Of a DNA stretch of 64,000 nt, positions 46,236 through 57,412 are shown in pieces (position 1 is the stretch's first letter; each line of letters starts with the position of its first letter). The position numbers and the translations under genes are program-made. This stretch comes from Gigaspora rosea (taxonomy: Eukaryota; Glomeromycota; Glomeromycetes; Diversisporales; Gigasporaceae). Location: positions 34,833-98,832 of the forward strand of contig QKWP01001075.1 in the NCBI GenBank assembly GCA_003550325.1. Direction: 5' to 3'. The notes below the pieces were generated by a model. The model made no database searches, was not told the origin of the DNA, and saw nothing but the letters and a program-made list of their open reading frames with translations.

Positions 46236-46851
46236 CTATGCTATAAGGTAAAAGGGAGTATTATGGCGAAGTTGACTTTGATTGATAATATCATGTGAAT
46301 TATCTAGCAGAATCGAATGATTTTATATCAACTAACTTGTCTCACAAAGACAAATCTAATGGTATAAAGATCATTAAATTTTAATCACTGGATCAAACAA
46401 TATAATCGTTCAAAGGTAGAGAAACAAAAGCAAAGATTTTAAAGGGGGTGGGGGTATTGTGGCGAATTTGAGTTATACTATCATGATACAATGACCAGAA
46501 TTGAATAATTTTTATAACATTTGATTTGTCTCGATGAGATGAATTGAATAGTGGTTAGATCATCCAATTCCGATCACTGGATCACAAGATATTAACCATT
46601 ATGTATGACATACTATGATACAAAAATAATTTTGAGGGTATTATGACGGAAAGTGTATTATTCGTACATGAGCATCATTATCTTGTGATCCAGTGATTGG
46701 AATTCAATGTTCTAACCACTATTTGATTCATCTCATCGAGACGAATCGAATGGTATAAAAATTATTCAATTCTGGTCGTTGCATCACAAGATAGTACACT
46801 TTGCTACAATACTCCCCTTCGCCACAATACCCCATTTCACCTTATAACACA
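46236..46851 (+). mobile_element. TIR element carrying four copies of a ~65-bp core
   Basis: The ends ctataaggtaaaagggagta-ttatggcgaag and, inverted, cttcgccacaataccccatt-tcaccttata. Inside, the core gtctcgatgagatg..ggttagatcatccaa..cactggatcac-agata occurs at about 46336-46403, 46526-46592, 46681-46745 (inverted) and 46731-46792. Confidence 0.6.
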
Positions 46852-47749
46852 GCTATCAATTTTATTCGTAATGTTTTTATTTAACTTTTTTTTTTTAAAA
46901 AAAAAGAAATATATAAAGAGCATTGAATTAGCGAACATTTTAATTGTTGGAAGATTGAGATGAAAGTTAGAAAATCAAGATGAACTAATAGATAAGTGTC
47001 TTGTATTTTATATTCATATACTGAATATATGATTACTCATTTATATTTATTAATATATAGTAACAACACGCTTCTTATATAGTAGAAGTAAAGTTTGAGT
47101 TATATATATATATTCAAGTAAGTTAAATCATGATTTGGCTTGAGATCCTGCTTAAATCATGATGGGCATTGATTCGTTTAATGCAAAATTACTTGGGCTC
47201 ATATTTGCAATATTTTCAAAAATTAGGCCTTTATAAATAAATAATTTTAAGTTGGGCCCTTATTTATAATTAGTTTCAAATTTGAGTTCTGATGTATAAA
47301 TTTTTTTTATCATTTTTTGAAATGAGTTCAAAATAATTATATTGAATACTAGAATGCTTAAATTTAATAAATAATTTTTGTTAATTAATATGGATCAGTT
47401 TTCATTTAATTAGTAGTCCGCAGTTAAAGGGAACAAATTTCATAGTAAAAATTGGCGGGCATGTAACTATTACCTTATATAGTAAGTGGAACGTCGTGTG
47501 CTTCAATTCATAAGAAAAAACTCTATAGTAAACAATTGAAAAATACTCGTATCTTATGATCTATCAAACCGATTTTTGATGATTTTACTACCATTAGAAT
47601 CACAAGAAATTGCTCTACAACTTTCAATTAAGCAATAAGAAAGAGTTACTTAATAAAAAAATTACTTTTATATGTAAGCAAGCCCCATTCGCACACTATA
47701 GAAATTTACTATTAAATTCCGCCGTGATTTATTATAAAATGTCGATCAT
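46852..47749. other. AT-rich stretch without clear features
   Basis: The plus-strand ORF 47610-47867 overlaps a better minus-strand coding remnant and is rejected. Nothing else is visible. Confidence 0.35.
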
Positions 47750-48000
47750 TTTATACTCTTTATCTGCGATCTTCCACTTAATTATTTTTAAAATTGAATA
47801 TTTAAAAAATCGAACAACTGACCCTTTTTTCAATTTATCTAATTCCTCTTATAAAATTGCTACTTGATCGCTTAATTCATTCCTTTCCTCAATCAATACT
47901 TCTCTTTCCTCTTCTAGGCTTTGTAACCATTAGCGTCAACATACATGTTTTTGCTTCATCATTTATAATTCCTAGGTCATTCCTTTTCTCCAAAAAAATA
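47750..48000 (-). pseudogene. Decayed coiled-coil protein fragment
   Basis: The minus strand reads EKRNDLGIINDEAKTCMLT, then after a frame change SLEEEREVLIEERNELSDQV, a stop, and EELDKLKKGSVVRFFKYSIL up to KEYKMIDIL-stop. Heptad-like charged residues suggest a coiled coil followed by a basic/hydrophobic tail. Family unknown. The stop and the shift indicate a dead fragment. Confidence 0.45.
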
Positions 48001-48430
48001 AGTAGAAGGCAGGAATTAACCTAAATATTAAATATTAAAAAAAAAAACATAGAAATAATTAATAAAGTAATAAGCAAATTATTCAAAAAAATTAATCTGT
48101 AATTTTCATTTACCTTAACTTACGTTCAAAACTTAACTACTGTGCTATGTCCAGTTAAATTAAATTCCTAATATTCCTTCTCAAAGTATTATTGGTGGTG
48201 ACAGGACCCCAGACAATTATATTTAATCTGGTATGTATGAAATGAGGTAAATTTTTTAAAAAAAATTTAAAAGGTGGTATGTAAAAAATGAGTTTTTTAG
48301 AAAAATGTGGGGGGTAAAATGAGATAAATAAAAAAATAGTGGTAGGATGTTTTATAGGTAAAATTTTACAATTTTTAAGGTAGTATGATATAATGAGGTA
48401 AATTATTATACTATTATAGAATGTAGTGCT

Positions 48431-48555
48431 CCTAGGTCCGGTCCGGGATCAGACCAGACTCTGACTCTAAATTTTACTAATTTCAGACTTCAGACCAGAC
48501 TATGAGTCCAGTCCGGGTCTGGTCCGAAGTCTGCAGACTGGTCTGAGTCTGAATA
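48431..48555 (+). repeat. Cluster of CAGACT / GTCCGG motifs
   Basis: Direct and inverted copies of cagact(c) and ggtccgg over 125 bp. Looks like the motif zone of a hAT-like element end; the partner end was not found. Confidence 0.55.
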
Positions 48556-48573
48556 TATTTATATGTATTTTTT

Positions 48574-49700
48574 GGCGCTGAACAAGTTTACTTAGTGCAT
48601 TTTGTTAGAATAAATTAGTAAAATTTTATGAATCCTAAGATTTTATAGAATTTTATTAATAAAATTTTATAAAATCTTATAATTCACAAATATTTATTAA
48701 TTAATTCTAACAAAACGCACTAAGTAAACTTGTTCAGCACCTAAACATGCATCAAACCGGCTGTTTTGTTTTTATTTTACTTGTAATTTAGAGAAAAGAT
48801 GCATAATTTTGGATTTTTGATCAAAAAAGTCAAATTTAAGCATCTTTTCTCCAAATTTCAAGTAAAATAAAAATAATCCTGTCGATTTAATGTATTTTTA
48901 GGTGCTGAACAAGTTTACTTAGTGCATTTTGTTAGAATTAATTAGTAAAATTTTATGAATTATAAGATTTTATAGAATTTTATTAATAAATTTCTATAAA
49001 ATCTTATGAATCACAAATTTTTACTAATTAATTCTAACAAAATGCACTAAGTAAACTTGTTCAGCACCTAAAATACATTAAATCAGCAGGGTTGTTTTTA
49101 TTTTACTTGAAATTTGGAGAAAATATGCATAATTTTGTATTTTTGATCAAAAAAGTCAAATTTAAGCATCTTTTCTCCAAATTTCAAGTAAAATAAAAAC
49201 AACCCTGCCGATTTAATGTATTTTTAGGTGCTGAACAAGTTTACTTAGTGCATTAAGTTAGAAATAATTAGTAAAATTTTGTGAATAATAAGATTTTATA
49301 GAATTTTATTAGTAAAATTCTATAAATTCTTAAAAATTCACAAATTTTTATTAATTAATTCTAACAAAATGCACTAAGTAAACTTGTTCAGCACCTAAAA
49401 TACATTAAATCAGCAGGGTTGTTTTTATTTTACTTGAAATTTGGAGAAAAGATGCATAAATTTGAATTTTTAAAAAAAAAAAACAAAATTAAGCATCTTT
49501 TCTCCAAATTTCAAGTAAAATAAAAAAAAACCTGACGATTTAATGTATTTTTAGGTGCTGAACAAGTTTACTTAGTGCATTAAGTTAGAATTAATTAATA
49601 AAAATTTATGAATTATAAGAATTTATAGAATTTTAATAATAAAATTCTATAAAATCTTATGATTCACAAAATTTTACTAATTATTTCTAACTTATTTATT
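48574..49700 (+). repeat. Composite palindromic satellite, ~327-bp unit, 3.4 copies
   Basis: Units start at 48574, 48901, 49227 and 49554. Each unit is two palindromes in a row: ggtgctgaacaagtttactt... (about 185 bp, folding back at ttttattaataaa) and ttttattttacttgaaattt... (about 110 bp, folding back at tttttgatcaaaaa). A diverged two-unit version lies at 51800-52390. Confidence 0.85.
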
Positions 49701-50069
49701 TTACTTGAAATTTTGAGCATTAAAATTATTCTAATAAATTATCACTTTATAAAATTTAAAATTTATCTTAATTTGGTCAAGCTATAGAAAATAAAAAATT
49801 TTTTGTATCTGGTAGGTAAAAGTTTAGGTAGATTTTAGAATTTTTATATGTAGTATGTATAAAAGTGGGTATAAAACCTAAAAATTTTTGGGGTAGATTT
49901 TTTTAAATCTTAAATTGGATTGCATAGCACATTATATATAATTGTCCGGGGTCCTGTGGTGACCATAAATCAATTAATGTTGCCGCTGCTTCTATTGTCG
50001 CCAAAGTTACCCGAGATGCTATTATGAAAAACTTGAAACATGCTATATCTAATTTTAATTACCACCAAT

Positions 50070-50182
50070 TAGAGACTGAACTCGAATCAACTCATAGCTT
50101 AAAAAACATAGTCTTAATTCGAGTTAATTTGAGTTTAAACTATGTTTTTTTATGCTATGAGCTAACTTGAGTCCAGTTTCTA
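50070..50182 (+). mobile_element. hAT-type foldback MITE
   Basis: The ends TAGAGACTGAACTCGA and GAGTCCAGTTTCTA are inverted; flanks ccaccaat and ctaccaat agree at 7 of 8. It truncates the RNase HII-like frame. Confidence 0.7.
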
Positions 50183-50689
50183 CTACCAATCATACCAATG
50201 TCGACACCAAACAGTGACAAAGAAAATCTACTAAAAGAGATTCAACATCAGAAAAATGAACACTAATAGCAAATTCACTTCAGAATGAACATATCCAAAG
50301 TATCATACTAATGTGCAATTGTAATGTAGGCCTACAAGAACAAATAAAAAGAGTTAGTATAATGAGAAAAATATTTTATAATAGAAAAAAAATTTACTTA
50401 TCCAGATGATCTTCTAGCTAATAGCCGAATTTATTCTATTTGCTAAACCATTTACTTTCATTTGCGTTTTTCTATAATCTATTCATTTTAATTTATAAAT
50501 CTTATTTATTACTTTAACGCTTTAACAAAAAAAATTATTACTAACTTTATATTTAAAAAAAACTAATCAAAATAAAGTGAAAATGAAAGTCTTAGTTTGA
50601 TCTTTATAGGGGTATCTATAAATAATATTATACAAGAGGGGTTGAACGAACGATAACGATTTTCTCAATAAATAGGAGGGTCAAAAAAA

Positions 50690-51015
50690 TATAACGTAAT
50701 TTTTTGAAAAAATTGGCTAAAAATTGAGCTGGTGGTCCAAATTTAATGATTTTGGTACCATTCGATTCATCTCGGTGAGAGGAGTCGAATAGTACTAATT
50801 TTATTTCATTTGGATTACTGGATCAAAATTTATTGGCCAAATACTATTGGTTATTATGTTTTCTTATAAATGACTATAAAATCAACAGTTTTTTGTGAAT
50901 AACTATTGATCCAGTGATCCAGATGAAATAATTTTGGTATTATTGGATTCGGCTCACTGAGACGAATCGAATAATACCTAAATCATCCAAATCGGATCAC
51001 TGTGTCACAATATAT
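50690..51015 (+). repeat. Repeat with two further copies of the ~65-bp core
   Basis: Core copies at about 50772-50840 and 50942-51014, the second overlapping an inverted copy. Ends of a parent element were not identified. 50190-50690 holds no recognisable gene. Confidence 0.5.
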
Positions 51016-51120
51016 TCAAGTTTTTGTAAAATTTTATATATAAACATATGGATTTTGAAAAAATTTTTTATATAGTAGAGGTGGGTCCAGTGCTACTATG
51101 AGGGGTACATAACGTTATTT

Positions 51121-51360
51121 ATGGATGCCCCCTATTCACCAAGAAAATGCTCCATGACCAACTGTCTGATCACTACAAAAGACTATGCATCAGTTCAAAA
51201 TGTTAAAGAGGTTAACAAGTTCAAAATGTTGAAGAGGTTAACAAGAAATCAACCTTGCTTTATGGGTTTTATTTGTTGTTTAGGAGAATCTAATGACTCT
51301 TTAAACTGGTTGGCTACAAGAGTCAGCTTTCTAAAAAATGTTTGGAAATACCAATATTAA
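51121..51360 (+). CDS. Hypothetical 79-aa ORF, possible gene fragment
   Basis: Unrecognised. The codon content is less AT-biased than the surroundings and the protein has ordinary composition, including KFKMLKRLTRNQPCFMGFIC and GESNDSLNWLATRVSFLKN. A 26-bp tandem repeat inside (ttcaaaatgtt-aaagaggttaac twice) lies at about 51197-51247. No promoter or intron pattern and no relative in the window. Could be a chance ORF or a fragment of a larger protein. Confidence 0.25.
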   Translation: MDAPYSPRKCSMTNCLITTKDYASVQNVKEVNKFKMLKRLTRNQPCFMGFICCLGESNDSLNWLATRVSFLKNVWKYQY

Positions 51361-51799
51361 AATAGATCATTATAGACCTCGTGTCATTATAGCAATTTAG
51401 TTCTTATTAGCATTAAACGACACTAGATTTTTGTAATAAAGCATTTGAAAATATATAAAATAAAAAAAATAAAAAACCTCTAAAAAACTTATTCATTACT
51501 TATTACTTACGAAATTTTGCTCTCTAAGTAAAGTTTTTAGGATATTTGATCTATACTGATCTTTTTTTACTAAAGACATACGAAGAGTTAAAGAATAATA
51601 TAACATGCTTAAAAAAATTTTTATTGTATAAACTACGAGTTGCAATTAACAATATGGTTTTTTATAATCAGGGTTACTTTAAAATTTTTTTTTATATTAT
51701 GTAACTCAGGGATCTTTAAGCCAATCAAATCAAATGTCCACCATGCTACATACTGTACAACAGCACAGTAAATCACTAGCACAACATTAAGCGACAAAT

Positions 51800-52390
51800 C
51801 GAATCGGCATATTTTATTTTACTTTTCTTAAAATTTGAAGAAAAAATGCTTAATTTTGGAATTTTCATCAAAAATTCAAAATTAAGTATCTCTGATGCAA
51901 ATTTTAAGGAAAATAAAATTAAAATATACTGAAATGATGTATTTTTTGGTGCTAAACAAGTTTATTTAGATCAAGAAGTTATGATCAATTAGTAAAATTT
52001 AGAAAATCATAGAAATTTGTATAATTTTATTAATAAAATTATACAAATTTCTATAATTCTCTAAATTTTACTAATTGATCATAACTTATTGATCTAAATA
52101 AACTTGTTTAGCACCAAAAAATACATCATTTCAGTATATTTTATTTTATTTTCCTTAAAATTTGCGACAAAGATGCTTAATTTTGAATCTTTGATAAAAA
52201 TTTCCAAAATTAAGCATCTTTTCTTCAAATTTTAAGAAAAGTAAAATAAAATATGCTGATTTGATGTATTTTTTGGTGCTTAACAAGTTTATTTAGTGCA
52301 AGAAATTAAGAATCATAGAAATTTGTATAATTTTATTAACAAAACTATACAAATTTCTATGATTCTCTAAATTTTATTAATTGATTCTAA
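51800..52390 (+). repeat. Composite palindromic satellite, diverged second array
   Basis: About two units of the same two-palindrome design as 48574-49700 (ggtgct-aacaagtttatttag and attttactttt..aaaatttgaag..atgcttaattttg) with many substitutions, so it is an older or separate branch. Confidence 0.8.
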
Positions 52391-52399
52391 CTTTGAACA

Positions 52400-52600
52400 T
52401 GTGCATATATTATGAACCTGAACATGTTCATGAACCTTGAACTGAACCTGAACTGAACTTTTTTTAAGTTCAGGTTCAGGTTCATATTCAATAATTTTAA
52501 GTTTAGGTTCAGTTTAGTATTGAACTTTTAGAGCAGGTTCAGGTTCAGATTCATTGAACCTGAACCTGAACCTCTATTGAACTGAACTGAACTTTGGAAC
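52400..52600 (+). repeat. GAACCTGAAC motif cluster ending in TTTGGAACCCTA
   Basis: Direct and inverted copies of gaacctgaac/gttcaggttc fill 200 bp and finish with TTTGGAACCCTA, the same terminus as the hAT-type elements at 31234-31622 and 59427-60748. The other end was not found; cagggatctttaag near 51708 is a weak candidate. Confidence 0.6.
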
Positions 52601-52636
52601 CCTAATTCTGGTAATCTCTCCCGGATGATACACATT

Positions 52637-52880
52637 ACCTAAAAGAAAATGAAAAAAAGCTAGTTAGTACTGCGAAAACACAACTGAAAACAAGAAAAAA
52701 AAAAGGAAATGAATACTTATCTCTGACTTCAAGACAATGACGATTCCAGGTACGATACTGGTATGATGACAAGAAAAAGTAAAGTAGATCAAATTAGATT
52801 AGATCAAAAAGTTTATTTATTTAATTTAACGATACATGTGATTTTACTGTGTAATATGGTGATCAATACTATGGGTAATT
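52637..52880 (+). mobile_element. Right part of an inverted-repeat element (AATAACC family)
   Basis: Shares tttatttatttaatttaacg, gtgtaa and atgggtaattttaat with the right ends at 36598-37014 and 61035-61070. Short gacgattccaggt-type repeats precede it. Confidence 0.5.
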
Positions 52881-53114
52881 TTAATTATAATTCTTTTTTT
52901 TAATTCGTTTATTTATTATTTATTTTAAATAAAGGAAAAAATTTTTTATTTTTAGGAAGAGAAAGAACATTTGTCCTGTTAGTAATGTTATTGCATCCTT
53001 ATATACTTTAACGGTACAATCTTATTATATTCACGTGACCGATTTACCGCTCCAGTTCACATGTTTGATTCTTTTTTTTTAGTATTTATTTCTCCAGATT
53101 ACTTCTATTACTTT

Positions 53115-54420
53115 CTACTGTACTTTTCTTTTCTTCCTCTTTTTTTTATTCTTGCTTTCTTGAATGCTTTGAAAACAATTCTTCTCATTATAGCTGAATT
53201 TTTTGTATATAATGCATGTATAGATTTTGTTGCAGTTTTTTTTTTTGGGCATGATTAACAGTTCCAATTTATGCAGATTTCTTTCCCATCGAGCCATAGT
53301 GTGTTTGTTCATGCCAGGCGGCACCACCCATTCTTGGACTTTTTTGCTATTGTTGCATCAAAGCTCTTACCTTCTGCTTCGACACTCCTGTCCATGAGTA
53401 TTGAGTCATGGTTCATTACTAATAATAACCTTCATTCTTCATTATATTTCATAACCGTAGTGAACTTGTATTTCACGCATAGTTTGTTTATATGGTCCCT
53501 ATACGAATTCAATTCTTGCTCATAGTTTCCATATATTATTAGAACCACATCTATGTATGTTTAAATGCCAAAAGCCATTCTGATATGTTTTCGAATCCCA
53601 TCATGTGCTTTCATTTTCTTACGTATATTGTGCCACTTTCAGATATCTTTGGTGCTGTTTTATTGTTCATATCTTTTGCACTGTCCATTAGGCTTTTTGT
53701 ATGAATTCTTTAAGGTTTACAAATGTGCCAAATGCTACTGTCTTCTATAATTTGTTACTCAAACTGGGCTTTTGTGGAAGCATTTTTATCATTTTTTTCC
53801 CTTCATCCAGTTCATGACCCACCAAAGCTGGATTTGTTCTGTTTCTGCTACTTTTAGGTTTTGGAAACCTTGGATTGTTGGAATTTCTTTAATTGTGCTG
53901 TAGTTTATGGTTGGATATTTTCTGGCTATTGGTTTATATGTCCTGGCCCTGCTCTCGCCTGCTCCCTCTATACTTGTTTTATTATCAAATTGTTGATAAT
54001 TAGGGAAGAGAGGTAGTTACCATGTAGCGTACTCATGTCTCTATTGGTTTATATAATGCTCTGCTGATTTTTTTCTGCCATGATTTGGCCGTTATAGCTG
54101 CTTTGGTTGCCGCTGTTTTCTTCACTTTGCAAATTCAGTTGCTCGAGTTGTTCAAACCTTTGGTTGATTGTTTCTATACATTGTAAGTTCCATTGCTTCT
54201 GAGTTTCAATTTGCTGGTTCATCAGCTGTTGCATGTTTTGTATTATTGCTTCTGATGTTGACTGGATTACTGTATCAATGTATGCTCTGGTTTGACTATC
54301 TATGCCACTATATCAATCTTGTGCTAAATCTTATACAAATTTTTCTTTTATATCTTTGTATACTAAATAAGAACCCTGGATATCTCTTATATAGGTCATA
54401 ACTGGATTTGGCCAATTTTA
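53115..54420 (-). pseudogene. Decayed gag-like region, probably of the DIRS-like element
   Basis: Minus strand. A Gln-rich coiled coil comes first (54234-54049: MQQLMNQQIETQKQWNLQ, INQRFEQLEQLNLQSEE). An open stretch at about 53985-53800 follows: SIEGAGESRARTYKPIARKY, PTINYSTIKEIPTIQGFQNL, LWWVMNWMKGKK-stop. Further down are VKYKFTTVMKYNEE, MNHDSILMDRSVEAEGKSFD and, after a shift, VVPPGMNKHTMARWERNLH, ending in a Lys-rich tail (53115). Coiled coil, middle domain and basic tail fit a retroelement capsid protein. It lies upstream, on the same strand, of the RT-RNase H-recombinase set at 41711-44700, with an 8-kb block between. Stops and frameshifts throughout. Confidence 0.55.
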
Positions 54421-54789
54421 ATCTAATTTGCTGAAAACGACAAAACTATATTTACTTAAACAACTTCTGATTCAATAATCGAATTGAATGAACTTTTTTG
54501 TTTGATGCGTCTCACTGAGAGCTTCATTTTAAAAAAAGTTCATTCAAATTAGACCACTAGATGGCAAGATAATTACCAAAAACTTGTTTTCTGCTTCTCA
54601 AATTTTAGGTATTTTTGCTAAAATGCATAACATATGACCTCTGTACTATATCTGGGTTCTACTAAATGATAATCGATTAATCTATTTATCATTGTAAATT
54701 GTAACTTATACAAATTTAAATAAAATAATTAAATTTGCTTTTTATGCAATTATTATCAGTTGAACTATATCTTACAGTTACCACCAAAT

Positions 54790-55235
54790 TGTTACACTCA
54801 AATTATCTCTAAACAGTTTAGTGAAACTGAAGTTTAAAATAATTGAAGCTTTACGTGTTTAATAACTTAAACATGATTTCATATAGAGGTTTTTATGTAA
54901 TTTGCTTCTATAAAAGAGGCAAACAGCTAAATATATATGAAGATACAAGTAGTTGTATACAGTTTATAATAAATTATAACTAAAAATACCAATCTTTGAG
55001 AAATATAAAGATTCTCACAGTAATTATATGATTAATATCATTAATTACAAATGATTATAATTAATTGAAATTCAGTTACAAGTATATAAAGACACAAGTA
55101 TCAGTTTATTTAATAAATCAATATATGAAGACATGATTCTTTATTAGAATAAATGAGTTATTTATTAGACAACTATTTTAGTAGATAACTAACAACTAGT
55201 TTAGTTTACAACTATTTTGTCTCAGGGCAAGACTC
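54790..55235 (+). mobile_element. LTR-like sequence, longer sister of 39784-40066
   Basis: Starts TGTTACACTCAAATT, has tataaaagaggcaaac near 54911 and an aataaatcaat near 55111. The right end is uncertain. Together with 39784-40066 it brackets the whole DIRS-like region. Confidence 0.5.
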
Positions 55236-55479
55236 AATGTATTTATATATTTTTATTACATAGTTTGTGACCAAACATATCTATGATATCTGCTATATAT
55301 CAATAATATACTAGATATATAAGATTACTAATATCAATGTAATCCATATGATCGAAAGGATCTTTATAATCAATATGATCTATATGATTTCTTGTCTTTT
55401 GTATTCACATGTTCAAATGTCTTGTGACATACCTGTCCAATAATATTACAGAATAGATTTTAGGGCAAACACCATGAAT

Positions 55480-55790
55480 AAAGTTATGGGCATCCTTTTG
55501 TCATGAAATCATGACTCTGGCTCATAATACCGGGTAGTTGATGGATAAGTTTGGGATATTGATTAAGAGGATGATACATTTAAGAGTTTGGTAAGTATAA
55601 TATATTGAGTAGGGTTTGTGAATAAGTATGAGGTCATAAGAATTGACTTTTTAAGAGAGATAAGGACAGGAATTGTTCTATCTTTTTTGTCTTTGCTGCT
55701 AGCTTGACAAAGTTGTTGGTATCATGTGGTTCAAAAAGAAAAGTGTTTGAACTACTGGATACATTAAAGCTACAAATATGAGTTATTCTA
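55480..55790 (+). repeat. Dispersed repeat, copy 1
   Basis: The phrase gtagttgatggataagtttgg...gtttggtaagtatgatatatt...agagagataaggaca recurs at 62270-62480 and, weaker, 62900-63080. Purine-rich plus strand; no ORF. Probably a non-coding part of an unclassified retroelement. Confidence 0.5.
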
Positions 55791-55816
55791 CTGCCATAAC
55801 TTATATTGGTTTTTGT

Positions 55817-56130
55817 TACCGTATATTCCCGAAATTAAGCTACCTTTTTTGGGCCAAAAATTATACGAAAAACATGGGTAGCTTATTTTTAGCATATAGA
55901 CATTTTTGAAAAATTGAAAAACATACTAATAAAAAGTTGTCCAAATGACACCAAATTATTGCTTTAAGTATATTTTGATGCGCTTAACAACTTTACTTAA
56001 TCGAACTTTTGAAGTTTACTTAGTAAAAAACGGTTTATATGTAGCAACTATCAACACGTTTTTTGAGATTTTTGAAAAAAATCAGGGGTAGCTTATTTTC
56101 AGAGTAGCTTATTTTCAGGAATATATGGTA
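55817..56130 (+). mobile_element. Tc1/mariner-type MITE with a fragment of the satellite
   Basis: The ends taccgtatattcccgaaatt and ttcaggaatatatggta are inverted with TA ends. At about 55968-56010 it carries gatgcgcttaacaactttac-ttaat, a match to the first palindrome of the satellite at 48574. Confidence 0.65.
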
Positions 56131-56164
56131 TCTAAATGGAATTGGAGTTGAAAAGGATAAACAT

Positions 56165-56690
56165 AATATCACAAAGTATAACCAAGTACTTGTGAAGTAC
56201 TGTACTTGTTAAGTACTTGCTAAATACTTGGTTTAAGTATTTACTTGATATAAGGTATGTTGAAATTAGTTTAATAAATAATTGAATTAAGTATTTAGTA
56301 AGTAATTATAACAAGTACTTAATAATTAATTATAATAAGTATTTAATAAGTAATTTTAATAAGTACTTAGTTATATTTAAAAAATTAAATAAATTGTTTA
56401 CATTTATTAATATTAATATAAAGTTATTATTTATAACTTATAATTATATATATATAAAACAAAGTTAAAATTAAAATTGGTACTAGAGTCAAAATTGTGT
56501 AAAAATTATTTTTCTTTGGTACCTGAATATAAGTTTATTTGTAAAATTTTGAGTTATAACAAAAATAAATAAAAGAATTTTAAATAAAAAAAATAAAGTT
56601 ATAATAGTAATCAATAAATATAAAAATCAATTACTTATTTAATAATATTAAATAATTATAGTATATAATAAGTATTAAAATTAATCAATT
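56165..56690 (+). repeat. AAGTACTTA / TTAATAAGTA motif array
   Basis: Many direct and inverted copies of aagtactt and taataagtatt. The same motif continues at 57045-57130, 57305-57410 and 58400-58860, between nested elements, so it is one interrupted array about 900 bp long. Confidence 0.6.
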
Positions 56691-56694
56691 ATTA

Positions 56695-57039
56695 TAAAAT
56701 GCACTTATGGTGTTTTACCACCATAGGTAAATTAGATTTGCAAATCTGTGTAACAAAAACAAAAAAATAAACTTTTACAAACCAAAAAATAAATTTTAAT
56801 TACTTTAGGGTTAGGGTAAGGCCTGGTTTTATTGGGGCATTATTATATACAAAATTTAGCAAGGAATTTTTTTTATTAGAGCCCAAAGGTGGTTTCATAA
56901 ACAAAATTTTAAGATATGAAGTTTTTTTAAAAAAAATGACTAAAAAAATGAAATTTTTTGTTACACCTGATCTTAAATTTTGATTGGCTATTCTAATAGG
57001 TTTGTGTAACATGGCATAAAACACCATAAGTGCGTTTTA
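56695..57039 (+). mobile_element. MITE, family TAAAATGCAC, copy 2
   Basis: The ends taaaatgcacttatggtgtt and aacaccataagtgcgtttta; the interior shares gatttgcaaatctgtgtaac and ttagggttaggg with copy 1 (12155-12494). The minus-strand ORF 56800-57027 lies wholly inside it. Confidence 0.75.
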
Positions 57040-57130
57040 GTAAAACTCAAAATTAATTATTTATTTAATATAATTATTTAGTATATAATAAATATTAAAA
57101 TTAATTACTTATTTAATATAAATTATTTTA

Positions 57131-57305
57131 GTACACGTTATTCTGGTTATATCGACATTTTTGGTTCATTAGTAAAAAAATTCAAAATGTCGATAGTGAG
57201 TTATACCGACATTTTATATTAAATTTTTAAAAAAAATGTTGGTATAGAAAGATTTTACTATGATGTCATTATATCCAGATATCGGTATAACCAGAGTAAC
57301 GTGTA
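57131..57305 (+). mobile_element. TA-ended MITE
   Basis: The ends tacacgttattctggttata and tataaccagagtaacgtgta are inverted. Confidence 0.7.
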
Positions 57306-57412
57306 TATAATAAATATTAAAAATAATTACTTATTCAATACTTATTTTAGAGTATATAATAAGTATTTAAGAATTAATTGCTTATTTAATACTTATTATT
57401 TTAGTATACAAT

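Larger units (their letters stand above)
48202..49956 (+). mobile_element. TIR element (CAGGACCCC ends) with exact 6-bp duplication, full of satellite
   Basis: The ends CAGGACCCCAGACAATTATA and TATAATTGTCCGGGGTCCTG are inverted. Flanks tggtga at 48196-48201 and 49957-49962 are identical. It carries a CAGACT/GTCCGG cluster and most of a palindromic satellite array. No transposase. Confidence 0.8.
48164..50061 (+). pseudogene. RNase HII-like fragment split by a transposon
   Basis: 48164-48201 plus 49963-50061, joined across the inserted element with one copy of its 6-bp duplication, read in one frame: IPNIPSQSIIGGDHKSINV, then AAASIVAKVTRDAIMKNL. Known: A-A-S-I-x-A-K-V-x-R-D is the signature of RNase HII, which cuts ribonucleotides out of DNA; the preceding G-D and S-I spacing resembles the bacterial type (K-G-D..S-I-A-A-A-S-I). 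Here the first Gly replaces the usual Lys. A stop lies just upstream and no N- or C-terminal parts were found. It may be a bacterial-type gene remnant or a decayed fungal copy. Confidence 0.5.

Noticed and set aside
48574..49700. CRISPR-like or rDNA spacer array
   Set aside because: Units are ~327 bp double palindromes with no short repeat-spacer pattern and no rRNA sequence; the context is eukaryotic.
53061..53750. Plus-strand ORFs 53061-53258, 53271-53525 and 53565-53750
   Set aside because: They are antisense to the gag-like coding remnant, which has the better protein composition.
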